NCBI GenBank assembly: GCA_050248955.1
Contig: JBFWRK010000010.1
Location: 1-64,000, forward strand
Source: JBFWRK01 sp050248955
GTDB taxonomy: Bacteria; Actinomycetota; Acidimicrobiia; Acidimicrobiales; Ilumatobacteraceae
DNA length: 64,000 nucleotides
Direction of reading: 5' to 3'
Position numbers and translations under genes: made by a program. This document shows, in pieces, positions 51,147 through 59,731 of this stretch (position 1 is its first letter; each line of letters begins with the position of its first letter). A model generated the notes under the pieces. That model searched no databases and was not told the DNA's origin. It was given only the letters and a program-made list of their open reading frames with translations.

Positions 51147-52211
51147 ATGAGTGACGGAGTGCGCTGCATGCTCATGCGCGGGGGCACGTCCAAAGGCGCG
51201 TACTTCGTTCGCGAGGATCTGCCGAGCGATCGCGTCGCCCGGGATCAGCTCATCCTTCGCATCGTCGGGTCACCCGACCCGCGCCAGATCGACGGCATCG
51301 GCGGCGCGCACCCGCTCACCACGAAGGTGGCCGTCGTCGGAGCAGCGGGCGATGGGCAAGCCGACGTGACGTACCTGTTCCTCCAGCCGTCGGTCGACGA
51401 GGCGATCGTCTCCGACGCGCAGAACTGCGGCAACATGCTCGCTGGTGTCGGGCCGTTCGCCGTCGAACGGGGGCTGTTCCTCGTCGACGGCGATCGTGCC
51501 GTGGTGCGGATCCTGATGGAGAACACGAACTCGATCGCGGTGGCGTCGTTCGGTCTCGTCGATGGGAAGCCGCGCTACGACGGCGACCTGGCGGTGTCGG
51601 GGGTGCCGGGTACCGCAGCGCCGATCCGGCTCGACTTCGAGGGCATCGCGGGGAGCAGCTGCGGCGCCTTGCTCCCCACCGGCAACGTGGTCGACGATGT
51701 CGCGGGCGTGCCGTGCACGCTGATCGACAACGGCATGCCGGTCGTCGTGATCAACGCCGCGTCGCTCGGCATCGACGGCGGTGAGAGCCCGGCCGAGCTC
51801 GAAGCGAACGCGGCGCTGCGCTCGACGCTCGAGGCGATCCGGTTGGCGGCAGGCCCGCTCATGCACCTCGGTGACGTCGCGGCGAGCACCGTACCGAAGC
51901 TCACGCTCGTGTCGCCGCCGGCCGACGGCGGTTCGCTGCGGACGCGGACGTTCATCCCGCACCGCTGCCACGACGCGATCGGGGTGCTCGGCGCACTGAC
52001 GGTCGCGGTCGCGGCGAAGGTGCCAGGAACGACGGCCTACCCGCTCGTCACCGCGCGCGCCGATGACCTGATCGTGCTGGAGCACCCGACCGGCATGTTC
52101 GAGACCGCCGTCGCCGTCCGGACCGACGGCGGGCTCGAGGTCGATCGTGCGGGCATCGTCCGCACCGCCCGGAAGTTGATGGACGGCGTCGTGTTCCCCC
52201 GGGAGTACTGA
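51147..52211 (+). CDS. ligU: 4-Oxalomesaconate tautomerase (PrpF family)
   Basis: A 354-residue PrpF-fold isomerase. It has CMLMRGGTSKGAYFVREDLP at the start, DAQNCGNMLAGVGPFAVERG, SSCGALLPTGNVVDDV and IPHRCHDAIGVLGALTVAVA. The cysteine in DAQNCGNM and the TSKG lysine match active residues of relatives. Beside ligI, ligJ and ligK it is best assigned to OMA tautomerisation (LigU/GalD), which supplies the keto/enol form used by the LigJ hydratase. It overlaps ligI by one base (TGATG). Other PrpF proteins act on aconitate, but context decides. Confidence 0.85.
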   Translation: MSDGVRCMLMRGGTSKGAYFVREDLPSDRVARDQLILRIVGSPDPRQIDGIGGAHPLTTKVAVVGAAGDGQADVTYLFLQPSVDEAIVSDAQNCGNMLAGVGPFAVERGLFLVDGDRAVVRILMENTNSIAVASFGLVDGKPRYDGDLAVSGVPGTAAPIRLDFEGIAGSSCGALLPTGNVVDDVAGVPCTLIDNGMPVVVINAASLGIDGGESPAELEANAALRSTLEAIRLAAGPLMHLGDVAASTVPKLTLVSPPADGGSLRTRTFIPHRCHDAIGVLGALTVAVAAKVPGTTAYPLVTARADDLIVLEHPTGMFETAVAVRTDGGLEVDRAGIVRTARKLMDGVVFPREY

Positions 52212-53095
52212 TGGCATCACCGATCCCGAAGTCGATCCCCGGTCCGCACGCGGACCCACATCGGCCGCTGACCTTCACGCCGCCACCGAACGCGACCGAC
52301 GCCCACTGCCACGTGTTCGGACCTGCGGCGAAGTTCCCGTTCGCGCCGAACCGGGCGTACACGCCGCCGGACTCGGGGATCGAGGACTTCGAGGTGCTGC
52401 AGGCCCGGCTCGGGCTGAGCCGGGCCGTGTTCGTCCAGGCGAGCTGCCACGGCACCGACAACGCTGCGATGGTGGACGCGCTCATGCGCGGCGGGGGTCG
52501 GTACGCCGGCGTGGCGATGATCGACGAGTCCTTCGGGAATGGCGCGATCGCCGACCTGCACGCCGCGGGCGTGCGGGGCACCCGCTTCAACTTCGTCGCC
52601 CATCTCGGCGGTGCCCCGGATCTCGACGAGTTCTGGCGGATCGTGCACCGGGTCGCCCCGCTGGGATGGCACATCGTGTTGCACTTCGATGCCAAGGACA
52701 TCCCGACCTACGTCGACCTGCTCGGGAGGATGCCGTGCCCGTACGTGATCGACCACATGGGTCGCGTGCCGGTCACGGACGGCCTCGACCAGGCCCCGTT
52801 CCAGGCGCTCCTCGAGCTGATGCGCGACGAGCGGGCGTGGGTCAAGATCTCAGGGGCCGAGCGGCTCAGCGCAACCGGCGCGCCACCGTACGACGACGTC
52901 GTGCCGTACGCCCGGGCACTGATCGCAGCGGCTCCCGACCGGATCTTGTGGGGTACCGACTGGCCCCACCCGAACGTCCGCGTGACGCCCGACGACGGGG
53001 ACCTCGTCGACCTGCTGACGCAGTTCGCACCCGACCCGGCGGTGCGGGACACGATCCTCGTGGCCAACCCCGAGCGCCTCTACGAGTTCGGATGA
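52211..53095 (+). CDS. ligI: 2-Pyrone-4,6-dicarboxylate hydrolase
   Basis: A 294-residue amidohydrolase. It has NATDAHCHVFGPAAKFPF with the HxH metal-type pair (about 32-34), ASCHGTDNAAMVDAL, GWHIVLHFDAKDI, PYVIDHMGRVP and ILWGTDWPHPNV with the catalytic Asp. These features and the length match LigI, which opens the lactone ring of PDC to 4-oxalomesaconate. It is the second gene in the ligU-ligI operon, beginning in the ligU stop. It ends about 45 bases before the convergent ligK gene. Confidence 0.92.
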   Translation: MASPIPKSIPGPHADPHRPLTFTPPPNATDAHCHVFGPAAKFPFAPNRAYTPPDSGIEDFEVLQARLGLSRAVFVQASCHGTDNAAMVDALMRGGGRYAGVAMIDESFGNGAIADLHAAGVRGTRFNFVAHLGGAPDLDEFWRIVHRVAPLGWHIVLHFDAKDIPTYVDLLGRMPCPYVIDHMGRVPVTDGLDQAPFQALLELMRDERAWVKISGAERLSATGAPPYDDVVPYARALIAAAPDRILWGTDWPHPNVRVTPDDGDLVDLLTQFAPDPAVRDTILVANPERLYEFG

Positions 53096-53141
53096 AGCGC
53101 GACGGGAGCGTGGTCGACGCCGATGAACCCGGCCCTACCGA

Positions 53142-53855
53142 TCAGCCGAGCTCGTCCAGCGAGTTGACGTAGATCACTCCGAGCCGGTCGAGCACCTCCC
53201 GCAGCCCGTAGAAGTCGACGCCGAGCTCGCCCCCCTCCAAGCGGGCACGCGTGGCGGCCTCCTTGCCGACGCGAGCGCGTGACTGCTCCAACGCCCAGTC
53301 CGCCTCCTCGCGCCGGACCACGACGACCCCGTCGTCGTCGGCGGTGATCACGTCGCCCGGCTCGATCGCGATCCCGCCGAGCGAGACGGGAACGTTCACG
53401 GAGCCCGGGGTGGACTTGACCGTGCCCTGGCAGGAGACCCAGCGACTCCACACGGGGAAGCCCATGCCGCGCAGCTCTGCCGTGTCGCGCACGCCGGCGT
53501 CGATGATGAGCCCGCGGACCCCGCGACCCATGAGCGACGTGGCAAGGAGCTCGCCGAACATGCCGTGGGTCGACGGTGCGGTGTTCGTGACGACGAGGAT
53601 GTCGCCGGGCCGGCACACCTCGACCGCGGCGTGGATCATCAGGTTGTCGCCCGGGTGGCTCGACACCGTGACGGCGCTGCCCGCGATCCGGGCACCCTGT
53701 TGGATCGGACGGATGTCGGGCCCGACGAAGCCGCGGCGGCCGATCGCCTCGTGGATGGTGGCCGTGCCCATCGGCGCGAGTCCGTCGATCAGCTCGGTGT
53801 CGGCCCGAGCGATCTGGCGGACGACGACGTGCCGGCCACGGTGGTTGGGGTGCAT
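53142..53855 (-). CDS. ligK: 4-Carboxy-4-hydroxy-2-oxoadipate aldolase (RraA-like)
   Basis: A 237-residue RraA-fold lyase. It has GTATIHEAIGRRGFVGPDIR, SHPGDNLMIHAAVEVCRPGD, GLIIDAGVRDTAELRGMGFP with the R-D pair used in catalysis, and GDVITADDDGVVVVRREEA. LigK/GalC splits CHA into pyruvate and oxaloacetate, the last step of the 4,5-cleavage route, using a divalent metal. Its ATG overlaps the ligJ stop by one base, so ligJ and ligK are coupled. Confidence 0.9.
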   Translation of the reverse strand: MHPNHRGRHVVVRQIARADTELIDGLAPMGTATIHEAIGRRGFVGPDIRPIQQGARIAGSAVTVSSHPGDNLMIHAAVEVCRPGDILVVTNTAPSTHGMFGELLATSLMGRGVRGLIIDAGVRDTAELRGMGFPVWSRWVSCQGTVKSTPGSVNVPVSLGGIAIEPGDVITADDDGVVVVRREEADWALEQSRARVGKEAATRARLEGGELGVDFYGLREVLDRLGVIYVNSLDELG

Positions 53856-54880
53856 CACGGGCGCTCCTCCGTCTGAGCCGGCAGCGAGAGGCGAGGGAAC
53901 ACGCGCCGGATGTTGGTCTCGAAGATCTGATGCCGCTCGTCGTCGGAGAGCCGGGCGTTGTCGAGGTAGATCTTCGTGTCGTCGTAGTAGTTGCCCGTCT
54001 CGGGATCGATGCCGCGGACCGCACCGATCATCTCGGAGGCGAAGAGGATGTTGTCGATGGGGACGACGTCGACGAGCAGGTCGATGCCGCGCTGGTGGTA
54101 GACGCAGGTGTCGAAGAAGACGTGGTCGAGCAGACCGTCGAAGTCCCAACCCTGGTCCTGCGCCATGCCCTTGAACCGGCCCCAGTGGAACGGGACGGCA
54201 CCACCGCCGTGCGGGATGATCCAGCGCAGGTTCGGGAAGTCCTTCATGAACCCCGAGGTCAACGCCTGGTTGAACGCCGCCGTGTCGGCACCGAGGTAGT
54301 GGGCGCCGGTCGTGTGGAAGTGCTCGTTGCAGGACGTGCTGACGTGGACCATTCCCGGTACGTCGAGCTCGCACATCGCTTCCCACAGCGGCCACCAGTA
54401 GCGATCCCACAGCGGCGGGCCGTTCCAGAGCCCGCCGGACGGATCGGGGTTGACGTTGCAGCCGATGAAGCCCATCTGCTCGACGCAACACCGCAGCTCG
54501 ACGACGGAGCCGTCGATCGGCGCGCCCGGTGATTGGGGGAGTTGGCACACCGGCGCGAAGTTGTCGGGAAACAGGTCGCACACCCGGCGGATCAGGTCGT
54601 TCTGGTGCTGCGACCAGAACGTCGAGGTGTGCTCGTTGCCGATGTGGTGGCCCATCCAGCTCGCGCGCGGCGAGAAGATCGTCAGGTCGGCGCCGCGCTC
54701 GCGCTGGAGCCTGAGCTGGGCGCCTTCGACGGTGTCGCGGATCTCGTCGTCGGTCACCTGCATCACGCCCCGCTCGCCGACGTACGTCGGGTCGGCGGCC
54801 ACAGCGGCCTTCTGCGCATCGCGCCACGCGCCGACGCCGGGAGGGGTCGTCGTGTAGTGGCCATGACAGTCGATGATCAT
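53855..54880 (-). CDS. ligJ: 4-Oxalomesaconate hydratase (amidohydrolase-type)
   Basis: A 341-residue amidohydrolase-fold hydratase. It begins MIIDCHGHYTTTPPGV with the HxH metal motif, and has FSPRASWMGHHIGNEHTS, MVHVSTSCNEHFHTTGAHYL, PHGGGAVPFHWGRFKGMA and NILFASEMIGAVRGIDPE. LigJ hydrates the OMA tautomer to CHA. It is the first gene of ligJ-ligK and is divergent from pobA-ligABC, with a shared TTGTCGACAA operator between them. Confidence 0.92.
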   Translation of the reverse strand: MIIDCHGHYTTTPPGVGAWRDAQKAAVAADPTYVGERGVMQVTDDEIRDTVEGAQLRLQRERGADLTIFSPRASWMGHHIGNEHTSTFWSQHQNDLIRRVCDLFPDNFAPVCQLPQSPGAPIDGSVVELRCCVEQMGFIGCNVNPDPSGGLWNGPPLWDRYWWPLWEAMCELDVPGMVHVSTSCNEHFHTTGAHYLGADTAAFNQALTSGFMKDFPNLRWIIPHGGGAVPFHWGRFKGMAQDQGWDFDGLLDHVFFDTCVYHQRGIDLLVDVVPIDNILFASEMIGAVRGIDPETGNYYDDTKIYLDNARLSDDERHQIFETNIRRVFPRLSLPAQTEERP

Positions 54881-54920
54881 GCGCGTCCCCCTCGCAGATC
54901 CCGGGCCACGACCCCGGAAT

Positions 54921-54935
54921 GGTTGTCGACAATCC
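54921..54935. promoter_or_regulatory. Putative GntR operator (site B)
   Basis: GGTTGTCGACAATCC contains the palindrome TTGTCGACAA (54923-54932), identical to the core of site A. It lies between divergent ligJ and pobA. TTGTCG may also be a -35 element, with TGTTAT (54945-54950) as -10 for pobA, so bound repressor would cover the promoter (inference). Confidence 0.7.
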
Positions 54936-54939
54936 TGTT

Positions 54940-54954
54940 CACGATGTTATCGTG
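54940..54954. promoter_or_regulatory. Short inverted repeat beside site B
   Basis: CACGAT-GTT-ATCGTG is a perfect 6+6 base inverted repeat next to the GntR site. It could be a second regulator's operator or simply overlap the pobA -10 region. Confidence 0.35.
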
Positions 54955-55014
54955 GCACACGTTGCCCATCGCGACCAGGCTTGCTGTGCGCAGGGCGAGG
55001 GGGCGAGGAGGAGC

Positions 55015-56211
55015 ATGCGAACCCAGGTCGCGATCATCGGTGCCGGGCCTGCCGGGACCACGCTGTCGCTGCTGTTGCATCGTCACGGCATCGAGTCGGT
55101 CGTGCTCGAACGTCAGAGCCGTGAGTACGTCCTGGGTCGGATCCGCGCCGGTGTGCTCGAGTGGAGCAGCGTCGAGATCCTCGAGCGAATCGGCGTGGCG
55201 GAGCACATGCACGCGGAGGGGCACGTCCACGGCTCGATCAAGCTCGGGTGGCGGGGTGACGAGCTCCTCGAGATCAACATGCGGGCGCTGGCCGGGCGGC
55301 CGATGATGGCCTACGGGCAGACCGCCCTCCAGGAGGACCTGTACCGTCGGGCCGACCAGCTCGGCGTGGACGTACGGTTCGAGGTGACGGACGTCGAGCT
55401 GCTCGACGTGACCTCGGATCACCCGTACGTCACCTTCGTCCAGCACGGTGAGCGCGAGCGGATCGACTGCGACGTGATCGCCGGATGCGACGGGTTCCAC
55501 GGGGTGAGTCGTCCAACCATCCCGGCGTCGGTCGTGACCGAGTACGAGAAGTCGTACCCGTTCGGGTGGTTGGGGATCCTGTCGGAGACGCCGCCACTGC
55601 CGACGCTCGTCTACGCCAACCACGAGCGCGGCTTCGCGCTCTGCTCGGAGCGGAACCCGATGCTCAGCCGCTACTACGTGCAGTGCTCGCTCGACGACTC
55701 GATCGAGGACTGGTCCGACGACCGGTTCTGGTCCGAGCTGCTCGCCCGCGTCCCGCGCGTCGAGGCCGCGCACATCGTGACCGGCCCGTCGACCGAGAAG
55801 TCGATCGCTCCGTTGCGCAGCTACGTCATCGAGCCGATGCAGTGGGGCAACCTCTGCCTCGCCGGGGACGCCGCGCACATCGTTCCACCGACCGGAGCGA
55901 AGGGGCTGAACCTCGCGCTCTCCGACGTGCACTACCTCTCCGAGGCCATCGCCGCCCGTTCTCGAGGCGACCACCAGAAGTTCGCCGACTACTCGGCCAC
56001 CGCGCTCCGGCGGGTCTGGGCGTCGGTCCGGTTCTCGTGGTGGATGACGATGCTGCTCCACCGCTTCCCGGAACAGACGGCCTTCGACCAGCGCACCCAG
56101 GAGGAGGAGCTGATCCACCTCGCCAGCTCGACCGCCGCCCAGACGGCGCTCGCCGAGCAGTACACGGGCCTCCCGCTCCACGACTCTGCGGAGGATGCAG
56201 ATGCCACTTGA
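55015..56211 (+). CDS. pobA: 4-Hydroxybenzoate 3-monooxygenase
   Basis: A 398-residue flavin hydroxylase with close PobA similarity. It has VAIIGAGPAGTTLSLLLHRH (FAD), VLGRIRAGVLEWSSVEIL, CDVIAGCDGFHGVSRPTIPA, YPFGWLGILSETPP and LAGDAAHIVPPTGAKGLNLA. It adds a hydroxyl group to 4-hydroxybenzoate to give protocatechuate, using NAD(P)H and O2. ATG 55015 has a clear GAGGAG ribosome site. The stop overlaps the start of ligA, so pobA-ligA-ligB-ligC are one transcript. Confidence 0.94.
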   Translation: MRTQVAIIGAGPAGTTLSLLLHRHGIESVVLERQSREYVLGRIRAGVLEWSSVEILERIGVAEHMHAEGHVHGSIKLGWRGDELLEINMRALAGRPMMAYGQTALQEDLYRRADQLGVDVRFEVTDVELLDVTSDHPYVTFVQHGERERIDCDVIAGCDGFHGVSRPTIPASVVTEYEKSYPFGWLGILSETPPLPTLVYANHERGFALCSERNPMLSRYYVQCSLDDSIEDWSDDRFWSELLARVPRVEAAHIVTGPSTEKSIAPLRSYVIEPMQWGNLCLAGDAAHIVPPTGAKGLNLALSDVHYLSEAIAARSRGDHQKFADYSATALRRVWASVRFSWWMTMLLHRFPEQTAFDQRTQEEELIHLASSTAAQTALAEQYTGLPLHDSAEDADAT

Positions 56212-56617
56212 CAAGCCGTACCTGGACGTTCCCGGGACGACGATCTTCGATGCCGAACAGTCCCGCAGGGGGTACTGGCTGAACCAGTTCTGCATGTCGC
56301 TGATGTCGGCGGAGAACCGTGCGCGCTTCAAGGCCGACGAGCGGGCGTACCTCGACGAATGGGACATGACCGAGGACCAGAAGCAGGCCGTGCTCGACCG
56401 CGACTTCAACCGACTCATCTCGCTGGGCGGCAACATCTACTTCCTCGCCAAGATCGGAGGGACCGACGGCTTGAGCTTCCAGCAGATCGCAGGATCGATG
56501 ACCGGCATGACCGAGGAGGAGTACCGGGCGATGATGGTCGCCGGCGGCCGGCCCATCGACGGGAACCGGTATGTGCACGAGTGGGAGCGCCACGAGCAGC
56601 AGGGAGCGAACCGATGA
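56201..56617 (+). CDS. ligA: Protocatechuate 4,5-dioxygenase, alpha subunit
   Basis: A 138-residue LigA-type helical subunit. It has GTTIFDAEQSRRGYWLNQFC, FKADERAYLDEWDMTEDQKQ, and LSLGGNIYFL-type residues (LISLGGNIYFLAKIGGTDGL). LigA packs against LigB and closes the active site for ring opening. ATG 56201 is preferred; 56195 would add two residues. It begins inside the last codons of pobA and ends in an ATGA overlap with ligB. Confidence 0.93.
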   Translation: MPLDKPYLDVPGTTIFDAEQSRRGYWLNQFCMSLMSAENRARFKADERAYLDEWDMTEDQKQAVLDRDFNRLISLGGNIYFLAKIGGTDGLSFQQIAGSMTGMTEEEYRAMMVAGGRPIDGNRYVHEWERHEQQGANR

Positions 56618-57471
56618 GCGCCCGGGTGACGGCCTCGGTGTACACCTCGCACGTCCCGGCGATCGGAGTTGCGATCGACCAGGGCAAGACGGCGGATCCG
56701 TACTGGGCCCCGCTCTTCGCCGGATACGAGAAATCGCGGGCGTGGATGGCGGACAACACGCCCGACGCGATCGTGCTCGTCTACAACGATCACGCGAACG
56801 CGTTCAGCCTCGACATCATCCCGACCTTCGCGATCGGCACCGCCGCCGAGTTCCCCGTCGCCGACGAGGGCTGGGGGCCCCGGCCGGTGCCCGTGGTGAA
56901 GGGCCATCCTGAGCTGGCCGGCCACATCGCCTCGTCGGTGATCCAGCAGGACTTCGATCTCACGCTTGCCAACCGGCTCCCGGTTGATCACGGCCTGACG
57001 GTTCCGCTCTCGATGCTGTTCGGCCGGCCCGACGCGTGGCCGTGTCCAGTCATCCCGATCGCGGTCAACGTGGTGCAGTACCCGATCCCGTCCGGCCAGC
57101 GCTGCCTCGACCTCGGTCGCGCGCTGCGACGGGCGATCGAGTCGTACGACGAGGATCTGAGCGTGCAGGTGTGGGGCACGGGGGGAATGAGCCACCAGCT
57201 CCAGGGGCCGCGTGCCGGTCTGATCAACGCCGAGTTCGACAGGCGGTTCCTCGATGGTCTCATCGACGACCCGGCGAGGCTCGCCTGCACGCCGCACATC
57301 GAGTACGTGCGCGAGGCGGGTTCGGAGGGCATCGAGCTGGTGATGTGGTTCGTCGCCCGCGGCGCGATGGCCGACCTCGCCGGTGGACCCGCGCCGACCG
57401 TGGTGCATCGCTTCTACCACGTCCCCGCGAGCAACACCGCGGTCGGGCATCTGATCCTGGGTGAGTCGTGA
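56614..57471 (+). CDS. ligB: Protocatechuate 4,5-dioxygenase, beta (catalytic) subunit
   Basis: A 285-residue class III extradiol dioxygenase. The iron ligands are His13 (YTSHVPAIG), His60 (LVYNDHANAF) and Glu241 (SEGIELVMWF), and the acid/base His194 (GGMSHQLQG) is present, matching His12, His61, Glu242 and His195 of Sphingobium LigB. It cleaves protocatechuate to 4-carboxy-2-hydroxymuconate-6-semialdehyde. It overlaps ligA and ligC by ATGA and TGATG contacts. Confidence 0.95.
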   Translation: MSARVTASVYTSHVPAIGVAIDQGKTADPYWAPLFAGYEKSRAWMADNTPDAIVLVYNDHANAFSLDIIPTFAIGTAAEFPVADEGWGPRPVPVVKGHPELAGHIASSVIQQDFDLTLANRLPVDHGLTVPLSMLFGRPDAWPCPVIPIAVNVVQYPIPSGQRCLDLGRALRRAIESYDEDLSVQVWGTGGMSHQLQGPRAGLINAEFDRRFLDGLIDDPARLACTPHIEYVREAGSEGIELVMWFVARGAMADLAGGPAPTVVHRFYHVPASNTAVGHLILGES

Positions 57472-58433
57472 TGGCGATCAGGATCGCGCTAGCCGGAACG
57501 GGAGCGTTCGGCATCAAGCACCTCGATGCGCTCTCGGTGATCGACGATGCAGAAGTCGTCGTCATCGTCGATCCGGTCGAGGCGACGGCGCGACGAGTGG
57601 CCGAGGAGCGCGGCATTCGCGACGCGGTCACCGAGCTCGACGACGCATTGGATCGTGACGACGTCGACGCGGTGATCCTCTGCACGCCGACCCCGATGCA
57701 CGCGCGGCAGGCGATCGCCTGCCTCGAGGCGGGCAAGCACGTCGAGGTCGAGATCCCGATGTGCGACAACCTCGCCGATGGTCGTGCCCTCGTCGCAGTG
57801 CAGCAGCGCAGCGGCAGGGTGGCGATGTGCGGTCACACCCGGCGGTTCAACCCGAGTCACCAGTGGGTTCGGCGACGGATCACGAGCGGTGATCTCACGA
57901 TCCAGCACATGGACGTGCAAACGTTCTTCTTCCGTCGCAGCAACACCAATGCGCTCGGTCAGCCGCGCAGCTGGACCGACCACCTGCTCTGGCATCACGC
58001 CGCGCACACCGTCGATCTCTTCCAGTACCAGACCGGCAGTCGTGTGATCGCCGCCCAGGCGGTCGAGGGGCCGGTCCATCCGGAGCTCGGCATCGCGATG
58101 GACATGTCGATCCAGCTCAAGGTGGAATCGGGCGCGTTGTGCACGCTCGCGTTGTCGTTCAACAACGACGGCCCGTTCGGAACGTTCTTCCGGTACATCG
58201 GCGACACCGGCACGTACATTGCCAGGTACGACGATCTGTTCACCGGCAACGACGAGCCGGTCGACGTGTCCGGGGTCGACGTGTCGATGAACGGCATCGA
58301 GCTCCAGGATCGGGAGTTCCTCACGGCGATCAGCGACGGCCGCGAGCCGAACTCCAGTGTGGCAACGGTGCTCCCGTGCTACGAGGTGCTCGACCAGATC
58401 GAGCGCCAGCTCCTCGCGGCGCGTCGGTCGTGA
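57471..58433 (+). CDS. ligC: CHMS dehydrogenase
   Basis: A 320-residue GFO/IDH/MocA-type oxidoreductase. The Rossmann motif is IALAGTGAFGIKHLDALSV; it has AVILCTPTPMHARQAIACLE, EIPMCDNLADGRALV and DHLLWHHAAHTVDLFQYQTG with the substrate-site histidines. LigC oxidises the hemiacetal form of CHMS with NADP+ to 2-pyrone-4,6-dicarboxylate. ATG 57471 overlaps the ligB stop; a GTG one codon upstream is an alternative. Last gene of the pobA-ligABC operon. Confidence 0.93.
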   Translation: MAIRIALAGTGAFGIKHLDALSVIDDAEVVVIVDPVEATARRVAEERGIRDAVTELDDALDRDDVDAVILCTPTPMHARQAIACLEAGKHVEVEIPMCDNLADGRALVAVQQRSGRVAMCGHTRRFNPSHQWVRRRITSGDLTIQHMDVQTFFFRRSNTNALGQPRSWTDHLLWHHAAHTVDLFQYQTGSRVIAAQAVEGPVHPELGIAMDMSIQLKVESGALCTLALSFNNDGPFGTFFRYIGDTGTYIARYDDLFTGNDEPVDVSGVDVSMNGIELQDREFLTAISDGREPNSSVATVLPCYEVLDQIERQLLAARRS

Positions 58434-58483
58434 CCCGTCGAGCCACGCTCCGAGCCGAACAGCAGAGGTGATCCGACGGCCCG

Positions 58484-59653
58484 TCAGTGCGATCTCGGGA
58501 GCCCGAGGACGTGCTCCGCGACGTACGCCAGCACGAGCTCCTGGCTGATGGGCGCAATCCTCGGCAGCCGGGCTTCGCGGAAGTACCGCTCGACGTGATA
58601 CTCGGTGGCGTAGCCGAATCCGCCGAGCGTCTGCACGGCTCGGTCTGCAGCGAAGAACCCTGCCTCGGCAGCGAGATACTTGGCGAGGTTGGCTTCCTCG
58701 CCGCACGGCCGTCCAGCGTCGATGAGTGTTGCCGCCTCACGAATCATCATCGATGCAGCGCGCAACTGAGCGTGGGCATGCGCGAGCGGAAACGCAATCC
58801 CTTGGTTCTTGCCGATCGGCCGATCGAACACGATGCGTTCGTTTGCGTAGGCCACTGCGGCGCGAAGTGCGGCGCGGCCGATCCCGACTGCCTCCGCCGC
58901 GACCAGGATGCGCTCGGCGTTCAATCCATCGAGCAGGTACGAGAACCCCTGCCCCTCCGCTCCCACTCGGTCAGTGGCCGGCACGACCACGTCGTCGTAC
59001 GTCGTCTCACACGACGCGACGGCATTGCGGCCCATCTTGTCGATCGGTGTGACGCCGATGCCTGGCGAGTGCCGGTCGACCAGGAAGAGCGTCATTCCGT
59101 GGTGGGGGCGCTGACACTCGTCGCGTGGCGTCGTCCGGGTGAGGAGCAGGATCCTGTCCGCTTCGAGCGCCTTGGTAGTCCAGACCTTGCGACCGTTGAT
59201 GACGTAGGAGTCACCGTCACGAACCGCACGCGTCGTGATCCTGGAGGTGTCCGTGCCGGCATCGGGCTCCGTGATGCCGAACGCAACATGGACGGATCCA
59301 TCGGCGACCTGCGGAAGGTAGCGGGCCTTCATCTCGTGGCTGCCGTGCAGGACCACCGGGTGCATGCCGAAGATCGACAGGTGGATCGCTGACGCTCCGT
59401 TCATGCACGCGCCGGAGGCGGCCACCTCCTCGAGCACTGCAGCGGCTTCGAGAACGCCTCGTCCAGCACCGCCGTACTCCTCCGGGATGGCGATGCCGAT
59501 CCATCCGCCGGCGGCCATGACATCGAAGAACTCGAACGGGAACCGGTGCTCTCGGTCGCACGCCGACCAGTAGTCGTCGTCGAACGAGGCGCAGGTCGCG
59601 GCGACGGCCTCGCGGATCAGGGCGATGTCATCGTCGGGGCGGTCCTGCATCAT
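58484..59653 (-). CDS. Acyl-CoA dehydrogenase
   Basis: A 389-residue single-domain acyl-CoA dehydrogenase. The FAD region has AFGITEPDAGTDTSRI and INGRKVWTTKALEADRILL; the middle has VGAEGQGFSYLLDGLNAERI and FDRPIGKNQGIAFPLAHA; the end is QTLGGFGYATEYHVERYF with APISQELVLAYVAEHVLGLP. The common catalytic IYEGT stretch is replaced by APISQ, so substrate or catalytic base may differ. It is convergent with ligC and divergent from the next gene, so it appears to be a single-gene unit. The substrate is unknown. Confidence 0.87.
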   Translation of the reverse strand: MMQDRPDDDIALIREAVAATCASFDDDYWSACDREHRFPFEFFDVMAAGGWIGIAIPEEYGGAGRGVLEAAAVLEEVAASGACMNGASAIHLSIFGMHPVVLHGSHEMKARYLPQVADGSVHVAFGITEPDAGTDTSRITTRAVRDGDSYVINGRKVWTTKALEADRILLLTRTTPRDECQRPHHGMTLFLVDRHSPGIGVTPIDKMGRNAVASCETTYDDVVVPATDRVGAEGQGFSYLLDGLNAERILVAAEAVGIGRAALRAAVAYANERIVFDRPIGKNQGIAFPLAHAHAQLRAASMMIREAATLIDAGRPCGEEANLAKYLAAEAGFFAADRAVQTLGGFGYATEYHVERYFREARLPRIAPISQELVLAYVAEHVLGLPRSH

Positions 59654-59731
59654 CCTCTGATCTGCTCCTCGGGTAGCAACCATAGGTGCCAGCCGGCGCA
59701 TGCATCCGCACGCGGATGGTAGAGAGGCGCT

